Made by a program: the position numbers and the translations under genes. A stretch of 20,189 nt of DNA, from positions 1 to 20,189 of the forward strand of contig CAZGIC010000033.1 of NCBI GenBank assembly GCA_964526435.1, read 5' to 3'. The first letter of the stretch is position 1. Each line of letters begins with the position of its first letter. Shown here piece by piece: positions 1 through 6,836 of this stretch. Source of the stretch: Gallispira sp964526435. Its GTDB lineage: Bacteria > Bacillota > Clostridia > Lachnospirales > CAG-274. Below the pieces are notes generated by a model. That model searched no databases. It had not been told where the DNA came from and worked only from the letters and a program-made list of their open reading frames with translations.

Positions 1-366
1 GATAAGTCACCGAGGCGTCAGCCGAGGTTGTCATATTAGTCCTGTGAAACAGGACAGCTGTGGGACACAGCAATCAGAACACAGTTCTGATAATATGACT
101 AGTCCAAAGAAAATGAAAGCTTGCTTTCGATTTTCGAAGATAAGTCACCGAGGCGTCAGCCGAGGTTGTCATATTAGTCCTGTGAAACAGGACAGCTGTG
201 GGACACAGCAATCAGAACACAGTTCTGATAATATGACTAGTCCAAAGAAAATGAAAGCTTGCTTTCGATTTTCGAAGATAAGTCACCGAGGCGTCAGCCG
301 AGGTTGTCATATTAGTCCTGTGAAACAGGACAGCTGTGGGACACAGCAATCAGAACACAGTTCTGA
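1..366. repeat. Tandem array of a 138-bp structured repeat, 2.65 copies
   Basis: Two complete identical copies (1-138, 139-276) and a partial third (277-366) are present, and I see no mismatch between them. Each unit folds into a cloverleaf-like figure. In copy 1 a perfect 9-bp outer stem (30-38 with 91-99) encloses three hairpins with 3-nt loops: 39-45/49-55, 57-62/66-71 and 74-80/84-90. A further hairpin, GAAAGC-TT-GCTTTC, lies at 115-128. The third copy diverges right after its third hairpin, so its outer stem cannot close. The array starts at the window edge and may continue upstream. It ends about 50 bp before the phosphodiesterase gene, so it could sit in that gene's leader. Identical copies suggest recent amplification. 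Function is unknown. Confidence 0.93.
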
Positions 367-400
367 TATATAGTAAGCAGGAGCCACCAAATTTAAAGGA

Positions 401-410
401 AGAAAGAAGG
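401..410 (+). promoter_or_regulatory. Ribosome binding site of the phosphodiesterase gene
   Basis: The purine-rich stretch AGAAAGAAGG ends 8 nt before the ATG at 419 and supports that start. No convincing -35/-10 pair is visible between the repeat array and this site, so the promoter may lie inside or upstream of the array. Confidence 0.6.
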
Positions 411-418
411 ATAAGTTT

Positions 419-1159
419 ATGACAAAAGTATTTGCACATAGAGGTGCAAGTGGTTATGCACCGGAAAATACTCTTCAGGCCTTCAGTCTGGCTCAGGAAC
501 AGGGGGCAGATGGGATTGAGCTGGACGTACAGCTTACAAAAGACGGTCAAGTGGTAGTTATTCATGATGAGACTATTGACCGCACAAGTACGGGAAAAGG
601 GTATGTAAGGGATTATACTCTGGAGGAGCTGAAGAAATTTTCATTTCACAATCATATGGAAAAATATAAAGGAGTAAAAATTCCTACATTAGAGGAAGTT
701 TTGAAACTGGTAAAAGATGGAAAAATGGAAGTAAATATTGAATTGAAGACGGGGATTTTCTGGTATCCGTGTATTGAAGAGAAAACCATGAATATTGTGA
801 AAAACGCAGGAATGGAAGAACGGGTGATATATTCTTCCTTTAACCATTACAGTGTACAGAAGATACGGAATCTTGATGAAAAAGCAGAAACTGCTTATTT
901 ATACATGGATGTTATACTAGATGTGGAAAAGTATGCAAAAAATAACGGTGTATGTGGATTACATCCGCCAGTTTATCATTTATATATGGCGGACTTTCTG
1001 AAAAAATATAAGGACAGCGGACTGAAGGTTCGGGTGTGGACGGTTAATGACGAAAAAGATATGAAAAAATTTATAGATGAAGATTTGGAAGCGGTAATCA
1101 CTAATTATCCGGATATAGCTCTTTTGGCGAGAAGGCAAGTGGAAAATGAAGAAAGATAG
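419..1159 (+). CDS. Glycerophosphodiester phosphodiesterase (GDPD/UgpQ family)
   Basis: 246 aa, a normal length for a cytoplasmic single-domain GDPD. The family hydrolyses glycerophosphodiesters to sn-glycerol 3-phosphate and an alcohol in phospholipid turnover. Diagnostic motifs are visible: HRGASGYAPENT near the N-terminus (catalytic His), ELDVQLTKDG and VIHD (metal-binding Glu/Asp and second catalytic His), NIELKTG in the middle, and VWTVND near the C-terminus. No signal peptide is seen, so intracellular substrates are likely. The HAD phosphatase reading frame begins 14 nt before this stop, which suggests translational coupling and a shared role in phosphoester metabolism. CTG, GGG and CGG codons look more frequent here than in genes right of 2363. 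Substrate preference cannot be read from sequence. Confidence 0.93.
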   Translation: MTKVFAHRGASGYAPENTLQAFSLAQEQGADGIELDVQLTKDGQVVVIHDETIDRTSTGKGYVRDYTLEELKKFSFHNHMEKYKGVKIPTLEEVLKLVKDGKMEVNIELKTGIFWYPCIEEKTMNIVKNAGMEERVIYSSFNHYSVQKIRNLDEKAETAYLYMDVILDVEKYAKNNGVCGLHPPVYHLYMADFLKKYKDSGLKVRVWTVNDEKDMKKFIDEDLEAVITNYPDIALLARRQVENEER

Positions 1160-1952
1160 GGTATTTATGAAGGATAAGCGTCTGTTTCTACTGGATATAG
1201 ATGGTACAGTGTGCATTGGACAAAAACTGATTGACGGTACCGTAGAATTTCTAAATGCAGTAAAGAACAGAGGAGGACAGTTTGTTTTTATTACTAATAA
1301 TTCTACAAGAAGTATTGAGGATTACATTCTGTTTTTTCAGAAATTAGGTGTGATGACTGATTATACGAATTTTATTACGTCTTCTTTTGTTACAGTCCGA
1401 TATTTGAAAAAATATTATGAAGGAAAGTTAATCTATGTTATGGGAACAAAATCCTTTATTCGGGAGCTGAAAAAGAACAAGCTCCGAGTTACTACAGACT
1501 CCATGGATGAGAACATTGCCTGTGTTCTGGTTTCCTATGACAATCAGCTTACCTATGATAAGATACAGGATATATGTCATATTTTGAGTACAAAGAATGT
1601 AGATTATCTGGCTACTAATCCTGACTATGTGTGCCCTGTTGAATTTGGTTATGTGCCGGATTGCGGAGCTATATGTGAGATGCTGGAACATGCGGTGAAG
1701 AGAAAGCCTAAATATCTTGGAAAACCATGCACTGCCATGGTAGATTATGCTCTGAAGCTGAATAATTTCTCCAGGGAGGAAACCCTGGTAGTGGGAGATC
1801 GGCTCTATACAGATATTTTATGTGGATACAACGCAGGAGTGGAAACTGCTCTGGTGCTGACAGGAGAAACCACAAGAAAAGAAGCAGAGGTTTGTGCCTA
1901 TGGACCGAATTACATATTTAGTTCTATAGCGGAGCTGCGTCACCTTTTATAG
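1146..1952 (+). CDS. HAD superfamily subfamily IIA phosphatase (NagD/phosphoglycolate phosphatase-like)
   Basis: 268 aa from the ATG at 1146. HAD motif I is LLDIDGT (nucleophile Asp), motif II FITNNST, motif III the Lys of KYLGKP, and motif IV GDRLYTDILCG. This order with a C2 cap is typical of HAD-IIA enzymes, which dephosphorylate small metabolites such as p-nitrophenyl phosphate analogues, 2-phosphoglycolate, glycerol phosphate or nucleotides. With the upstream phosphodiesterase, glycerol 3-phosphate is a plausible but unproven substrate. An in-frame ATG at 1167, 7 nt after the upstream stop and preceded by GATAGG, would place the DxDGT motif where the family usually has it and is a good alternative start. 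The last codons appear to lie in DNA that encodes an aldo/keto reductase in another frame, so the original C-terminus may have been replaced by a deletion junction. Confidence 0.9.
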   Translation: MKKDRVFMKDKRLFLLDIDGTVCIGQKLIDGTVEFLNAVKNRGGQFVFITNNSTRSIEDYILFFQKLGVMTDYTNFITSSFVTVRYLKKYYEGKLIYVMGTKSFIRELKKNKLRVTTDSMDENIACVLVSYDNQLTYDKIQDICHILSTKNVDYLATNPDYVCPVEFGYVPDCGAICEMLEHAVKRKPKYLGKPCTAMVDYALKLNNFSREETLVVGDRLYTDILCGYNAGVETALVLTGETTRKEAEVCAYGPNYIFSSIAELRHLL

Positions 1953-2074
1953 GGGCAGCAAAGGCAAAATATATTGAAGATGCCGCAGGAAGTTTTGATG
2001 TTAAGCTTAGTGATGAGGAAATTGCTTATATTGAAGAGCCTTATGTACCACATAAAATTGTAGGGGCTGTATAA
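1940..2074 (+). pseudogene. C-terminal remnant of an aldo/keto reductase
   Basis: In a frame different from the HAD gene, and ending at TAA 2072-2074, the DNA reads SPFIGAAKAKYIEDA, then AGSFDVKLSDEEIAYIEE and PYVPHKIVGAV. This matches the C-terminal tail of NADP-dependent aldo/keto reductases (SPxxGATK...YLEEPYVPH...VG pattern). Only about 44 codons remain; the TIM barrel and catalytic tetrad are missing and no start codon or RBS is present. The fragment overlaps the final HAD codons and its stop at 1950-1952. The simplest explanation is a deletion that joined the HAD gene to the end of a downstream reductase gene. Recognition is by eye. Confidence 0.75.
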
Positions 2075-2080
2075 TATAAA

Positions 2081-2319
2081 TTTATAAAGGTTCTTTATCA
2101 AAGGGCGTAGTTTAATAAAACCCTCATATCGCAAAATTTGACTTTGTCAAATTTCACTAACAGTCAGCCTATGGCTGACAGCTCTTCAGCACTTTCAACC
2201 TTCGGTTGAAAGCCAACCCTTCGGGTTGTTCGCATATTCTTGCGATGCAAACCTTAAAAGGGAGCCGATTATAGAACATACAGTAATGACCACGCCAAAT
2301 ATTATAGAACCTTTATAAA
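2081..2319. mobile_element. MITE-like element, copy A (239 bp, terminal inverted repeats)
   Basis: The ends carry a perfect 14-bp inverted repeat (2081-2094 TTTATAAAGGTTCT against 2306-2319), which continues imperfectly to about 31 bp (24 of 31 positions match by eye, including GGCGT). There is no ORF of transposase size. Inside, a 7-bp stem (2128-2134/2240-2246) encloses four hairpins, all with 3-nt loops: 2134-2142/2146-2154, 2163-2169/2173-2179, 2192-2200/2204-2212 and 2214-2219/2223-2228. The border ATAAAACCCTC (2115-2125) and an AGAACAT-containing segment near the right end recur in the element at 9848-10130. A target duplication is ambiguous because the termini themselves contain TATAAA. 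It lies between the reductase remnant and the LysR terminator. Confidence 0.8.
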
Positions 2320-2322
2320 ATG

Positions 2323-2359
2323 AAAAGCTTCGGAACTGTGAAAAGTTTCCGAAGCTTTT
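2323..2359 (-). terminator. Rho-independent terminator of the LysR gene
   Basis: A perfect 13-bp stem (AAAAGCTTCGGAA at 2323-2335 with 2347-2359) and an 11-nt loop lie 3 bp beyond the lysR stop codon. On the minus strand the stem is followed by a broken T-run (TTTTCATTTTAT) that enters the adjacent MITE-like element. Confidence 0.85.
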
Positions 2360-2362
2360 GTA

Positions 2363-3253
2363 CTATAAAGGAATATTTTCAGAATGGGAACAGGCTGTTT
2401 CGGCAAGTTCCGTAAAATATTTTGTACATTCTCTGTTGTCTGTTTTATGGTATGCAAGGACACATTGTATAGTTTCCTTGCAGTTAAATGGTATCCATGC
2501 AAATTCACCGTTATGGTCGTTTGCGAATCCAGGACTAAGAACGATACCACGTTTTGCTGCTACATTTGAAAGAGAACTTTCGTGGTTAGGCGAGTTTAGT
2601 GTATTCAGTGAAACATTGTTTATAATTCGGTTCTGGACAACAACCATTTCAGGGGGAGAACCACCGCCTATCATAAATGTACGCCCCTTAAGGTCGCTGT
2701 AATTTACAGTTTCAAGAAGGGCAAGAGGGTCATCTTTTCTTGTAACTATGTAAAAATGGCTTTTATAAAGGGGAACTGTTTTTATGTTTGAAAAATGTTT
2801 CACCTCTGATTCTCTGGCAAAAAGAATATCCTGTTCATGTCTGAGGAATAAATCGACTCTGCTGTCGTCGTAAATGAAATTTATATTTAATGCTACGTTT
2901 GGTATATTTTTCTCAAATTCCTGTATTATTTGGGGAAGAAAATAAATGCATGAACGCATGGGCAGGCATACGTTGAGAGTGTCATTATGTTTTGCACCTA
3001 TATTCCGTCCCTGTTCAACAGCATTTTTAATTTCGGTTTTAATATGTCTGAGATTTATGCAAAAGGCTTCCCCGGCAGGGGTAAGAGATATTCCCCTGCC
3101 TGTGCGGGAAAATATCTGAAATCCTATTTCCTGTTCAAAGATCTGTATCTGGTATGTCAGGGTTGGCTGACTTATAAACAAATTTTCAGCGGCACGGCTG
3201 AAGTTTAAGGTATTTGCAAGTTCGAGAACGTAATCTATCTGTTTTGTTGTCAT
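2363..3253 (-). CDS. LysR family transcriptional regulator
   Basis: 296 aa, the standard length. Residues 1-60 form the winged helix-turn-helix (LANTLNFSRAAENLFISQP, then LTYQIQIFEQEIG and LTPAGEAF), followed by a linker helix and a periplasmic-binding-protein-like effector domain from about residue 90. These cytoplasmic regulators respond to small metabolites and usually control a divergent gene. Here the divergent gene is the acyltransferase at 3402, with 148 bp between the start codons. The effector is not identifiable. A consensus promoter (3292-3321) precedes it and a strong terminator follows it. Weak complementarity to 16S rRNA (AAGGAT, about 11 nt upstream) suggests modest translation. 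Confidence 0.93.
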   Translation of the reverse strand: MTTKQIDYVLELANTLNFSRAAENLFISQPTLTYQIQIFEQEIGFQIFSRTGRGISLTPAGEAFCINLRHIKTEIKNAVEQGRNIGAKHNDTLNVCLPMRSCIYFLPQIIQEFEKNIPNVALNINFIYDDSRVDLFLRHEQDILFARESEVKHFSNIKTVPLYKSHFYIVTRKDDPLALLETVNYSDLKGRTFMIGGGSPPEMVVVQNRIINNVSLNTLNSPNHESSLSNVAAKRGIVLSPGFANDHNGEFAWIPFNCKETIQCVLAYHKTDNRECTKYFTELAETACSHSENIPL

Positions 3254-3291
3254 TCAGTATTCGATCCTTATACTATTTAAAATTTAAATAA

Positions 3292-3321
3292 ATTATAGCA
3301 TAATTCAATTGGATTTGTCAA
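3292..3321 (-). promoter_or_regulatory. Consensus SigA promoter of the LysR gene
   Basis: On the minus strand TTGACA (3321-3316) and TATAAT (3297-3292) are separated by 18 bp. Both boxes match the consensus fully. The predicted start of transcription is near 3285, about 30 nt upstream of the lysR ATG. Confidence 0.85.
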
Positions 3322-3328
3322 TGAATAG

Positions 3329-3379
3329 GTGATATAATTTATTTAAGATAATAAAATATGTTTTGCAGTGATATAATTT
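3329..3379 (+). promoter_or_regulatory. Two direct copies of an extended -10 motif before the acyltransferase gene
   Basis: GTGATATAATTT occurs at 3329-3340 and again at 3368-3379, 39 bp apart. Each contains TG-N-TATAAT, an extended -10 element, and neither has a good -35 box. Start sites near 3346 or 3385 would suit the gene at 3402, although the second leaves a very short leader that includes the RBS AAGGAG (3388-3393). Weak -35 boxes fit a promoter that needs an activator such as the adjacent LysR protein. Confidence 0.5.
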
Positions 3380-3401
3380 CAAATTATAAGGAGCTGAAAA
3401 T

Positions 3402-3959
3402 ATGGATGTTTTTGAAAAACTAAAAAATGGAGAAAAAGTAGATATGTACAGTGAGGAATATATTCCTGCTGTTGAACATATGCAGAAAACACGTTCGGTA
3501 TGTTTTAATATAAATAATATTCCGCCGGATATGGAAAAAGAAAGAATGCCCGGACTTCTTGAAGAATTGTTTGAAGCTCCCCTTAAGGAAGGAACAAACA
3601 TTTTGCCTCCTGTAATGATTGACTATGGCAAACAAATGAAACTTGGAAAACACGTTTTTATTAATCATAGTATGACATGTATGTCGGCAGGCGGCATTAC
3701 AATAGATGAAAATGTTCAGATAGGTCCCGAAGCTGTACTTGTGACAACAAATCATGATTTTAATAACAGATATGTATTGTGCTGTAAAGGTATACATATA
3801 AAAAAGAATGCATGGCTTGGTGCAAGAGTAACTGTTATGCCGGGAGTGACTATAGGCGAAAATGCAGTTGTTGCCGGAGGGGCTGTTGTGACAAAAGATG
3901 TTGAAGATAACACGGTTGTAGGCGGAAATCCCGCAAAAGTAATAAAAACACTTAAATAA
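3402..3959 (+). CDS. Sugar O-acetyltransferase-like acyltransferase (left-handed beta-helix, LacA/Maa/NodL type)
   Basis: 185 aa, the usual length for maltose/galactoside O-acetyltransferases, which use acetyl-CoA. The N-terminal part is helical (residues 1-60). From about residue 70 there are hexapeptide repeats (ITIDENVQIGPEAVL, AWLGARVTVMPGVTIGENA, VVAGGAVVTKDV). The catalytic His lies in TTNHDF at residue 118 and the C-terminus carries the GGNPAKVIK motif of trimeric enzymes. The acceptor substrate cannot be assigned. RBS AAGGAG (3388-3393) sits 8 nt before the ATG. It is divergent from lysR and followed 18 bp later by a SnoaL-like gene, so the two probably form a LysR-controlled operon. 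Confidence 0.9.
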   Translation: MDVFEKLKNGEKVDMYSEEYIPAVEHMQKTRSVCFNINNIPPDMEKERMPGLLEELFEAPLKEGTNILPPVMIDYGKQMKLGKHVFINHSMTCMSAGGITIDENVQIGPEAVLVTTNHDFNNRYVLCCKGIHIKKNAWLGARVTVMPGVTIGENAVVAGGAVVTKDVEDNTVVGGNPAKVIKTLK

Positions 3960-3977
3960 ATCAGGGAGGTAAAAATA

Positions 3978-4418
3978 ATGACTGATGAAATTATGAAGGA
4001 AAAAATGGAATTAAAGGAACTTGTTGATACATTTTCATGCTTAGCTGATGTTAAGGATACTAAGACACAGGCAAAGCTTTTTACAGAAGATGGTGTACTT
4101 GTATCATATATGGGAGATAAGAAAACTTCTGAACTGAAAGGAAGAAAAGAAATAGAGGAAAGCTGTGCAGAATATCTTGCTTTGTTCGATACAGTATATC
4201 ATATGAATGGTCAGCAGCTTGTTGATATAGAAGGCAATTCAGCCAAAGGAAGGGCATATTGTCAGGTTGTGCTTATAGGTAAAAATGAAGAAGGAACCTC
4301 AGTACAGAATATGCAGGGCGTGTGGTATGAAGATGAATATGTTAAGAAAGACGGTAAATGGCTGATAGAAAAACGTACATCTCATTTTACATGGAGTATT
4401 GTTAATGAAATCATGTAA
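3978..4418 (+). CDS. SnoaL/NTF2-like domain protein
   Basis: 146 aa. The N-terminal helices (LKELVDTFSCLADVKDTKTQ), then LFTEDGVLVSY, LKGRKEIEE and a final beta-meander (YEDEYVKKDGKWLIEKR) follow the alpha+beta cone fold pattern of SnoaL-like proteins. Family members include small-molecule isomerases, cyclases and dehydratases as well as non-catalytic binders, so no reaction is assigned. A strong RBS (GGGAGG, 3964-3969) lies 8 nt before the ATG, and 18 bp separate it from the acyltransferase gene. A decayed copy of the same C-terminal segment follows downstream, which indicates that a second paralogue once existed here. Confidence 0.8.
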   Translation: MTDEIMKEKMELKELVDTFSCLADVKDTKTQAKLFTEDGVLVSYMGDKKTSELKGRKEIEESCAEYLALFDTVYHMNGQQLVDIEGNSAKGRAYCQVVLIGKNEEGTSVQNMQGVWYEDEYVKKDGKWLIEKRTSHFTWSIVNEIM

Positions 4419-4421
4419 ATT

Positions 4422-4511
4422 CGGGGTTATTATGAGGATGAGTATGTTAATCAGAACGGTCAGCTGCTTATTAAAAACAGAAAATTCTCATGGGTTGATA
4501 CCGGAGATATG
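4422..4511 (+). pseudogene. C-terminal remnant of a second SnoaL-like gene
   Basis: Right after the intact SnoaL-like gene, one frame reads RGYYEDEYVNQNGQLLI followed by KNRKFSWVDTGDM. It parallels YEDEYVKKDGKWLIEKR of the intact gene but is closer to other family members that end in a W-x-D-TGD pattern. There is no start codon or RBS and no N-terminal part. It is either the leftover of a tandem paralogue or a recombination scar. Confidence 0.65.
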
Positions 4512-4580
4512 GCTCGGTCATACTTATTGTGTGTTACATTAGCGTGTCGAAAAGTCAACATATTTACAAAAATTTCTTGC

Positions 4581-4612
4581 TCAGCACTTTCGCATAAAGG
4601 CGAAAGTGCTGA
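4581..4612 (+). terminator. Terminator hairpin between the SnoaL-like gene and ligA
   Basis: A perfect 13-bp stem (4581-4593 with 4600-4612) has a 6-nt loop. On the plus strand TTTTGCTAT follows. On the minus strand GCAAGAAATTTTTG follows, so it may also serve the convergent ligA gene, which ends at 4658. Confidence 0.75.
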
Positions 4613-4657
4613 TTTTGCTATAAAATGAGGGCAGTAAAAATTCTCTGCCGGCTTTTC

Positions 4658-6613
4658 TTAACTATTTATCAGATCAAGAAATTCTTCTTCACTTATAATA
4701 GGTATATTAAGTTCCTTTGCTTTTTTATTTTTGGAAGAAGTTGAATTAACATCATTGTTTATAAGGTAATTTGTTCTGGCACTTACACTGCCTGTAACCT
4801 TTCCGCCAAGACTTTCAATATAGGACTGAAGTTCTTTTCGGTTTTTGTATATGTGAACATCTCCTGTTACGACAAATGTCATATTTTCAAGCTTAAGTTC
4901 TGTATTTTCGGACGCCTCATCTGTGAAATTAATATATTTAAGGGATTCATCTATTAATTTATTGTTTTCAGTGCTGCTGAAATATTTAATAATGCTGTCT
5001 GCAATTACATCGCCAAAGCCGTCAATTGAAATAAGGGAGTCAAAATCTGCCTTGCGTATTTCATCAAGGGAATTATTGAATTTTTTACAGAGGAGCTTGG
5101 CATTGCTCAGACCTACATTGTTAATGCCAAGAGCATAAATAAAATTGGGGAGAGAAATATTTTTGCTCTTATCAATGGCGGAAATAAGGTTGTTGTAGGA
5201 TTTTTCGCCGAAGCCATCCATTGATATTATATCATCTCTGTATCTTTCAAGTTTAAAAATATCTGTGTAGTTGTCAATAAAATCTTTTTCTATAAACTTT
5301 TCTATAGTGGCTTCTGAAAGTCCCTCAATGTTCATTGCATCACGGGATACAAAGTGTTCAAGACTTGATATTCTCTGTGCCTTACAGTTGGGGTTGGGAC
5401 ATTTAAGAGCTTTTCCGTCACGAAGGGATATGATTTCAGCAGTTTCATTACATACAGGACAGACTTCAGGTATTTTTAAAGTATCGCTTTTTGTAATATT
5501 TTCTGCCACCTGGGGTATTATCATATTTGCCTTGTATACAGTGATTTTATCACCTATGCCAAGCTTAAGGTTCTCTACTATGCTTAAATTGTGGAGAGAT
5601 GCTCTTTCAACTGTGGTTCCTTCAAGTTCAACAGGTTCAAAAACTGCTATGGGATTAATTAAACCTGTTCTTGATGTATTCCAGATTACATCTGTAAGGC
5701 GGGTTTCTGCAAGTTCATCTGCCCACTTAAAGGCAATTGAGTCCCTTGGGAATTTTGCCGTTGTGCCTAAGCTTTCGGAATATTCAACACTTGAAAATGT
5801 GAGCACAAGACCGTCTGTTCCATAGGGGTTATGGGGTATCTGCTCTTCAAATTCCTTTACTGCAGTTTCAATGTTTTCTGCTGTTACTTCTTTTCTTTCC
5901 ACACATTCAAATCCCATTGATTCAAGCCATTTAAATCGTTCATTTTTATCGTCGCTGAAAGTTTTTCCCTCTGCTTTAAAAAGAGCAAAGGCTATGAAGT
6001 TTACATTCCTTTTTGCTGAAATTTCTGAATTAAGCTGGCGGACTGTACCGCTGCAGAGATTTCTGGGATTTTTGTATTTGTCTTCAGGGGGAAGCTCCTC
6101 GTTTATGATGTTGAAATCTTTAAATGAAATTACAGCTTCGCCTCTGAGAACAAGTTCTTCTTTAAAATCGATTTTAAGAGGAATGTTTCTGAAAAATCTT
6201 GCATTGTGAGTAATATCTTCTCCTATTTCTCCGTTGCCTCTTGTTACAGCCTGTATAAGTTCTCCCTTATTATAGGTAAGGACAACTGTAAGCCCGTCCA
6301 TTTTGTAAGAAAGTATACCTTTATGGTTTCCCAGAAAACTTTTGAGAGCATTTACATCTTTGGTTTTATCAAGAGAAAGCATTCTGCTTTCGTGAGGAAC
6401 TTTTTTTAATGAGCTTAAAACCTGATGTCCGACTTTTTGAGTGGGGCTTGATGAGAGAATTATGCCTGTGCTTTTTTCAAGTGAGGTAAGTTCGTCATAA
6501 AGCCTGTCGTATTCAAAATCACTCATTATTTCTCTGTCTTCCTGATAATAGGCTTTTGAAGCCTTGTTAAGTGTATTTATCAGTTCTTTCATTCTGTCTG
6601 TATAGTTATTCAT
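4658..6613 (-). CDS. ligA: NAD-dependent DNA ligase LigA
   Basis: 651 aa. It seals nicks using NAD+ in replication and repair. Domain Ia carries MSDFEYDRLYDEL (residues 30-42). The adenylation domain has the catalytic Lys in KMDG (K104), the DGLV motif (about 267-270) and AFKW (about 294-297). A four-Cys zinc finger follows (C385, C388, C405, C410), then helix-hairpin-helix repeats (GFGEKSYNNL, GINNVGLSNAKLL, DGFGDVIADSI) and a C-terminal BRCT domain (about 575-650). I chose the ATG at 6613 because it has an RBS (CGGAGAA) and lies downstream of a good promoter; an upstream extension to 6703 would start before that promoter. It is monocistronic and not next to pcrA, and SLDKT replaces the common SLxN motif, so it could be a second, divergent LigA. 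Confidence 0.95.
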   Translation of the reverse strand: MNNYTDRMKELINTLNKASKAYYQEDREIMSDFEYDRLYDELTSLEKSTGIILSSSPTQKVGHQVLSSLKKVPHESRMLSLDKTKDVNALKSFLGNHKGILSYKMDGLTVVLTYNKGELIQAVTRGNGEIGEDITHNARFFRNIPLKIDFKEELVLRGEAVISFKDFNIINEELPPEDKYKNPRNLCSGTVRQLNSEISAKRNVNFIAFALFKAEGKTFSDDKNERFKWLESMGFECVERKEVTAENIETAVKEFEEQIPHNPYGTDGLVLTFSSVEYSESLGTTAKFPRDSIAFKWADELAETRLTDVIWNTSRTGLINPIAVFEPVELEGTTVERASLHNLSIVENLKLGIGDKITVYKANMIIPQVAENITKSDTLKIPEVCPVCNETAEIISLRDGKALKCPNPNCKAQRISSLEHFVSRDAMNIEGLSEATIEKFIEKDFIDNYTDIFKLERYRDDIISMDGFGEKSYNNLISAIDKSKNISLPNFIYALGINNVGLSNAKLLCKKFNNSLDEIRKADFDSLISIDGFGDVIADSIIKYFSSTENNKLIDESLKYINFTDEASENTELKLENMTFVVTGDVHIYKNRKELQSYIESLGGKVTGSVSARTNYLINNDVNSTSSKNKKAKELNIPIISEEEFLDLINS

Positions 6614-6649
6614 AATTTTTTCTCCGTTTTTGGTATGATCATATATAGT

Positions 6650-6678
6650 AGTATATCTTAAAAAGAGAAAAATATCAA
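6650..6678 (-). promoter_or_regulatory. SigA promoter of ligA
   Basis: On the minus strand TTGATA (6678-6673) and TATACT (6655-6650) are separated by 17 bp. Transcription would start near 6643, about 30 nt upstream of the ATG at 6613. This fixes the ligA start. Confidence 0.75.
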
Positions 6679-6752
6679 TAGCTGTGCTCATATAATCATA
6701 CATTAAAAATTAATAATTATGAAATATTAAGTTCAGATTTGTGTCATAATCA

Positions 6753-6781
6753 TTGACAAAACAGTATGGTTATGTTAAAAT
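6753..6781 (+). promoter_or_regulatory. SigA promoter of the amino acid ABC importer
   Basis: TTGACA (6753-6758) and TAAAAT (6776-6781) have 17 bp spacing, with TG one base upstream of the -10 box (extended -10). The leader is about 45 nt, with AGGATGAG before the ATG at 6837. No T-box or riboswitch fits in this short leader. Confidence 0.8.
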
Positions 6782-6836
6782 TTATGTATAGTTTATTTAA
6801 ATAACAGAGGTTATTAAGAAAGGATGAGTTATTATT

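Noticed and set aside
30..99. tRNA gene, because of the cloverleaf shape
   Set aside because: All hairpin loops have 3 nt, there is no 7-nt anticodon loop, no T-loop consensus and no discriminator/CCA position.
1..366. CRISPR array
   Set aside because: Copies follow directly without unique spacers, and the 138-bp unit is far too long.
44..373. A 109-codon open frame through the 138-bp repeats
   Set aside because: It exists only because 138 is a multiple of three. It starts with GTG without an RBS, has no family resemblance, and the DNA is constrained by stems instead.
6614..6703. Longer ligA start at 6703
   Set aside because: The extra 30 residues have no LigA similarity, no RBS is present, and the promoter at 6650-6678 lies inside that extension.
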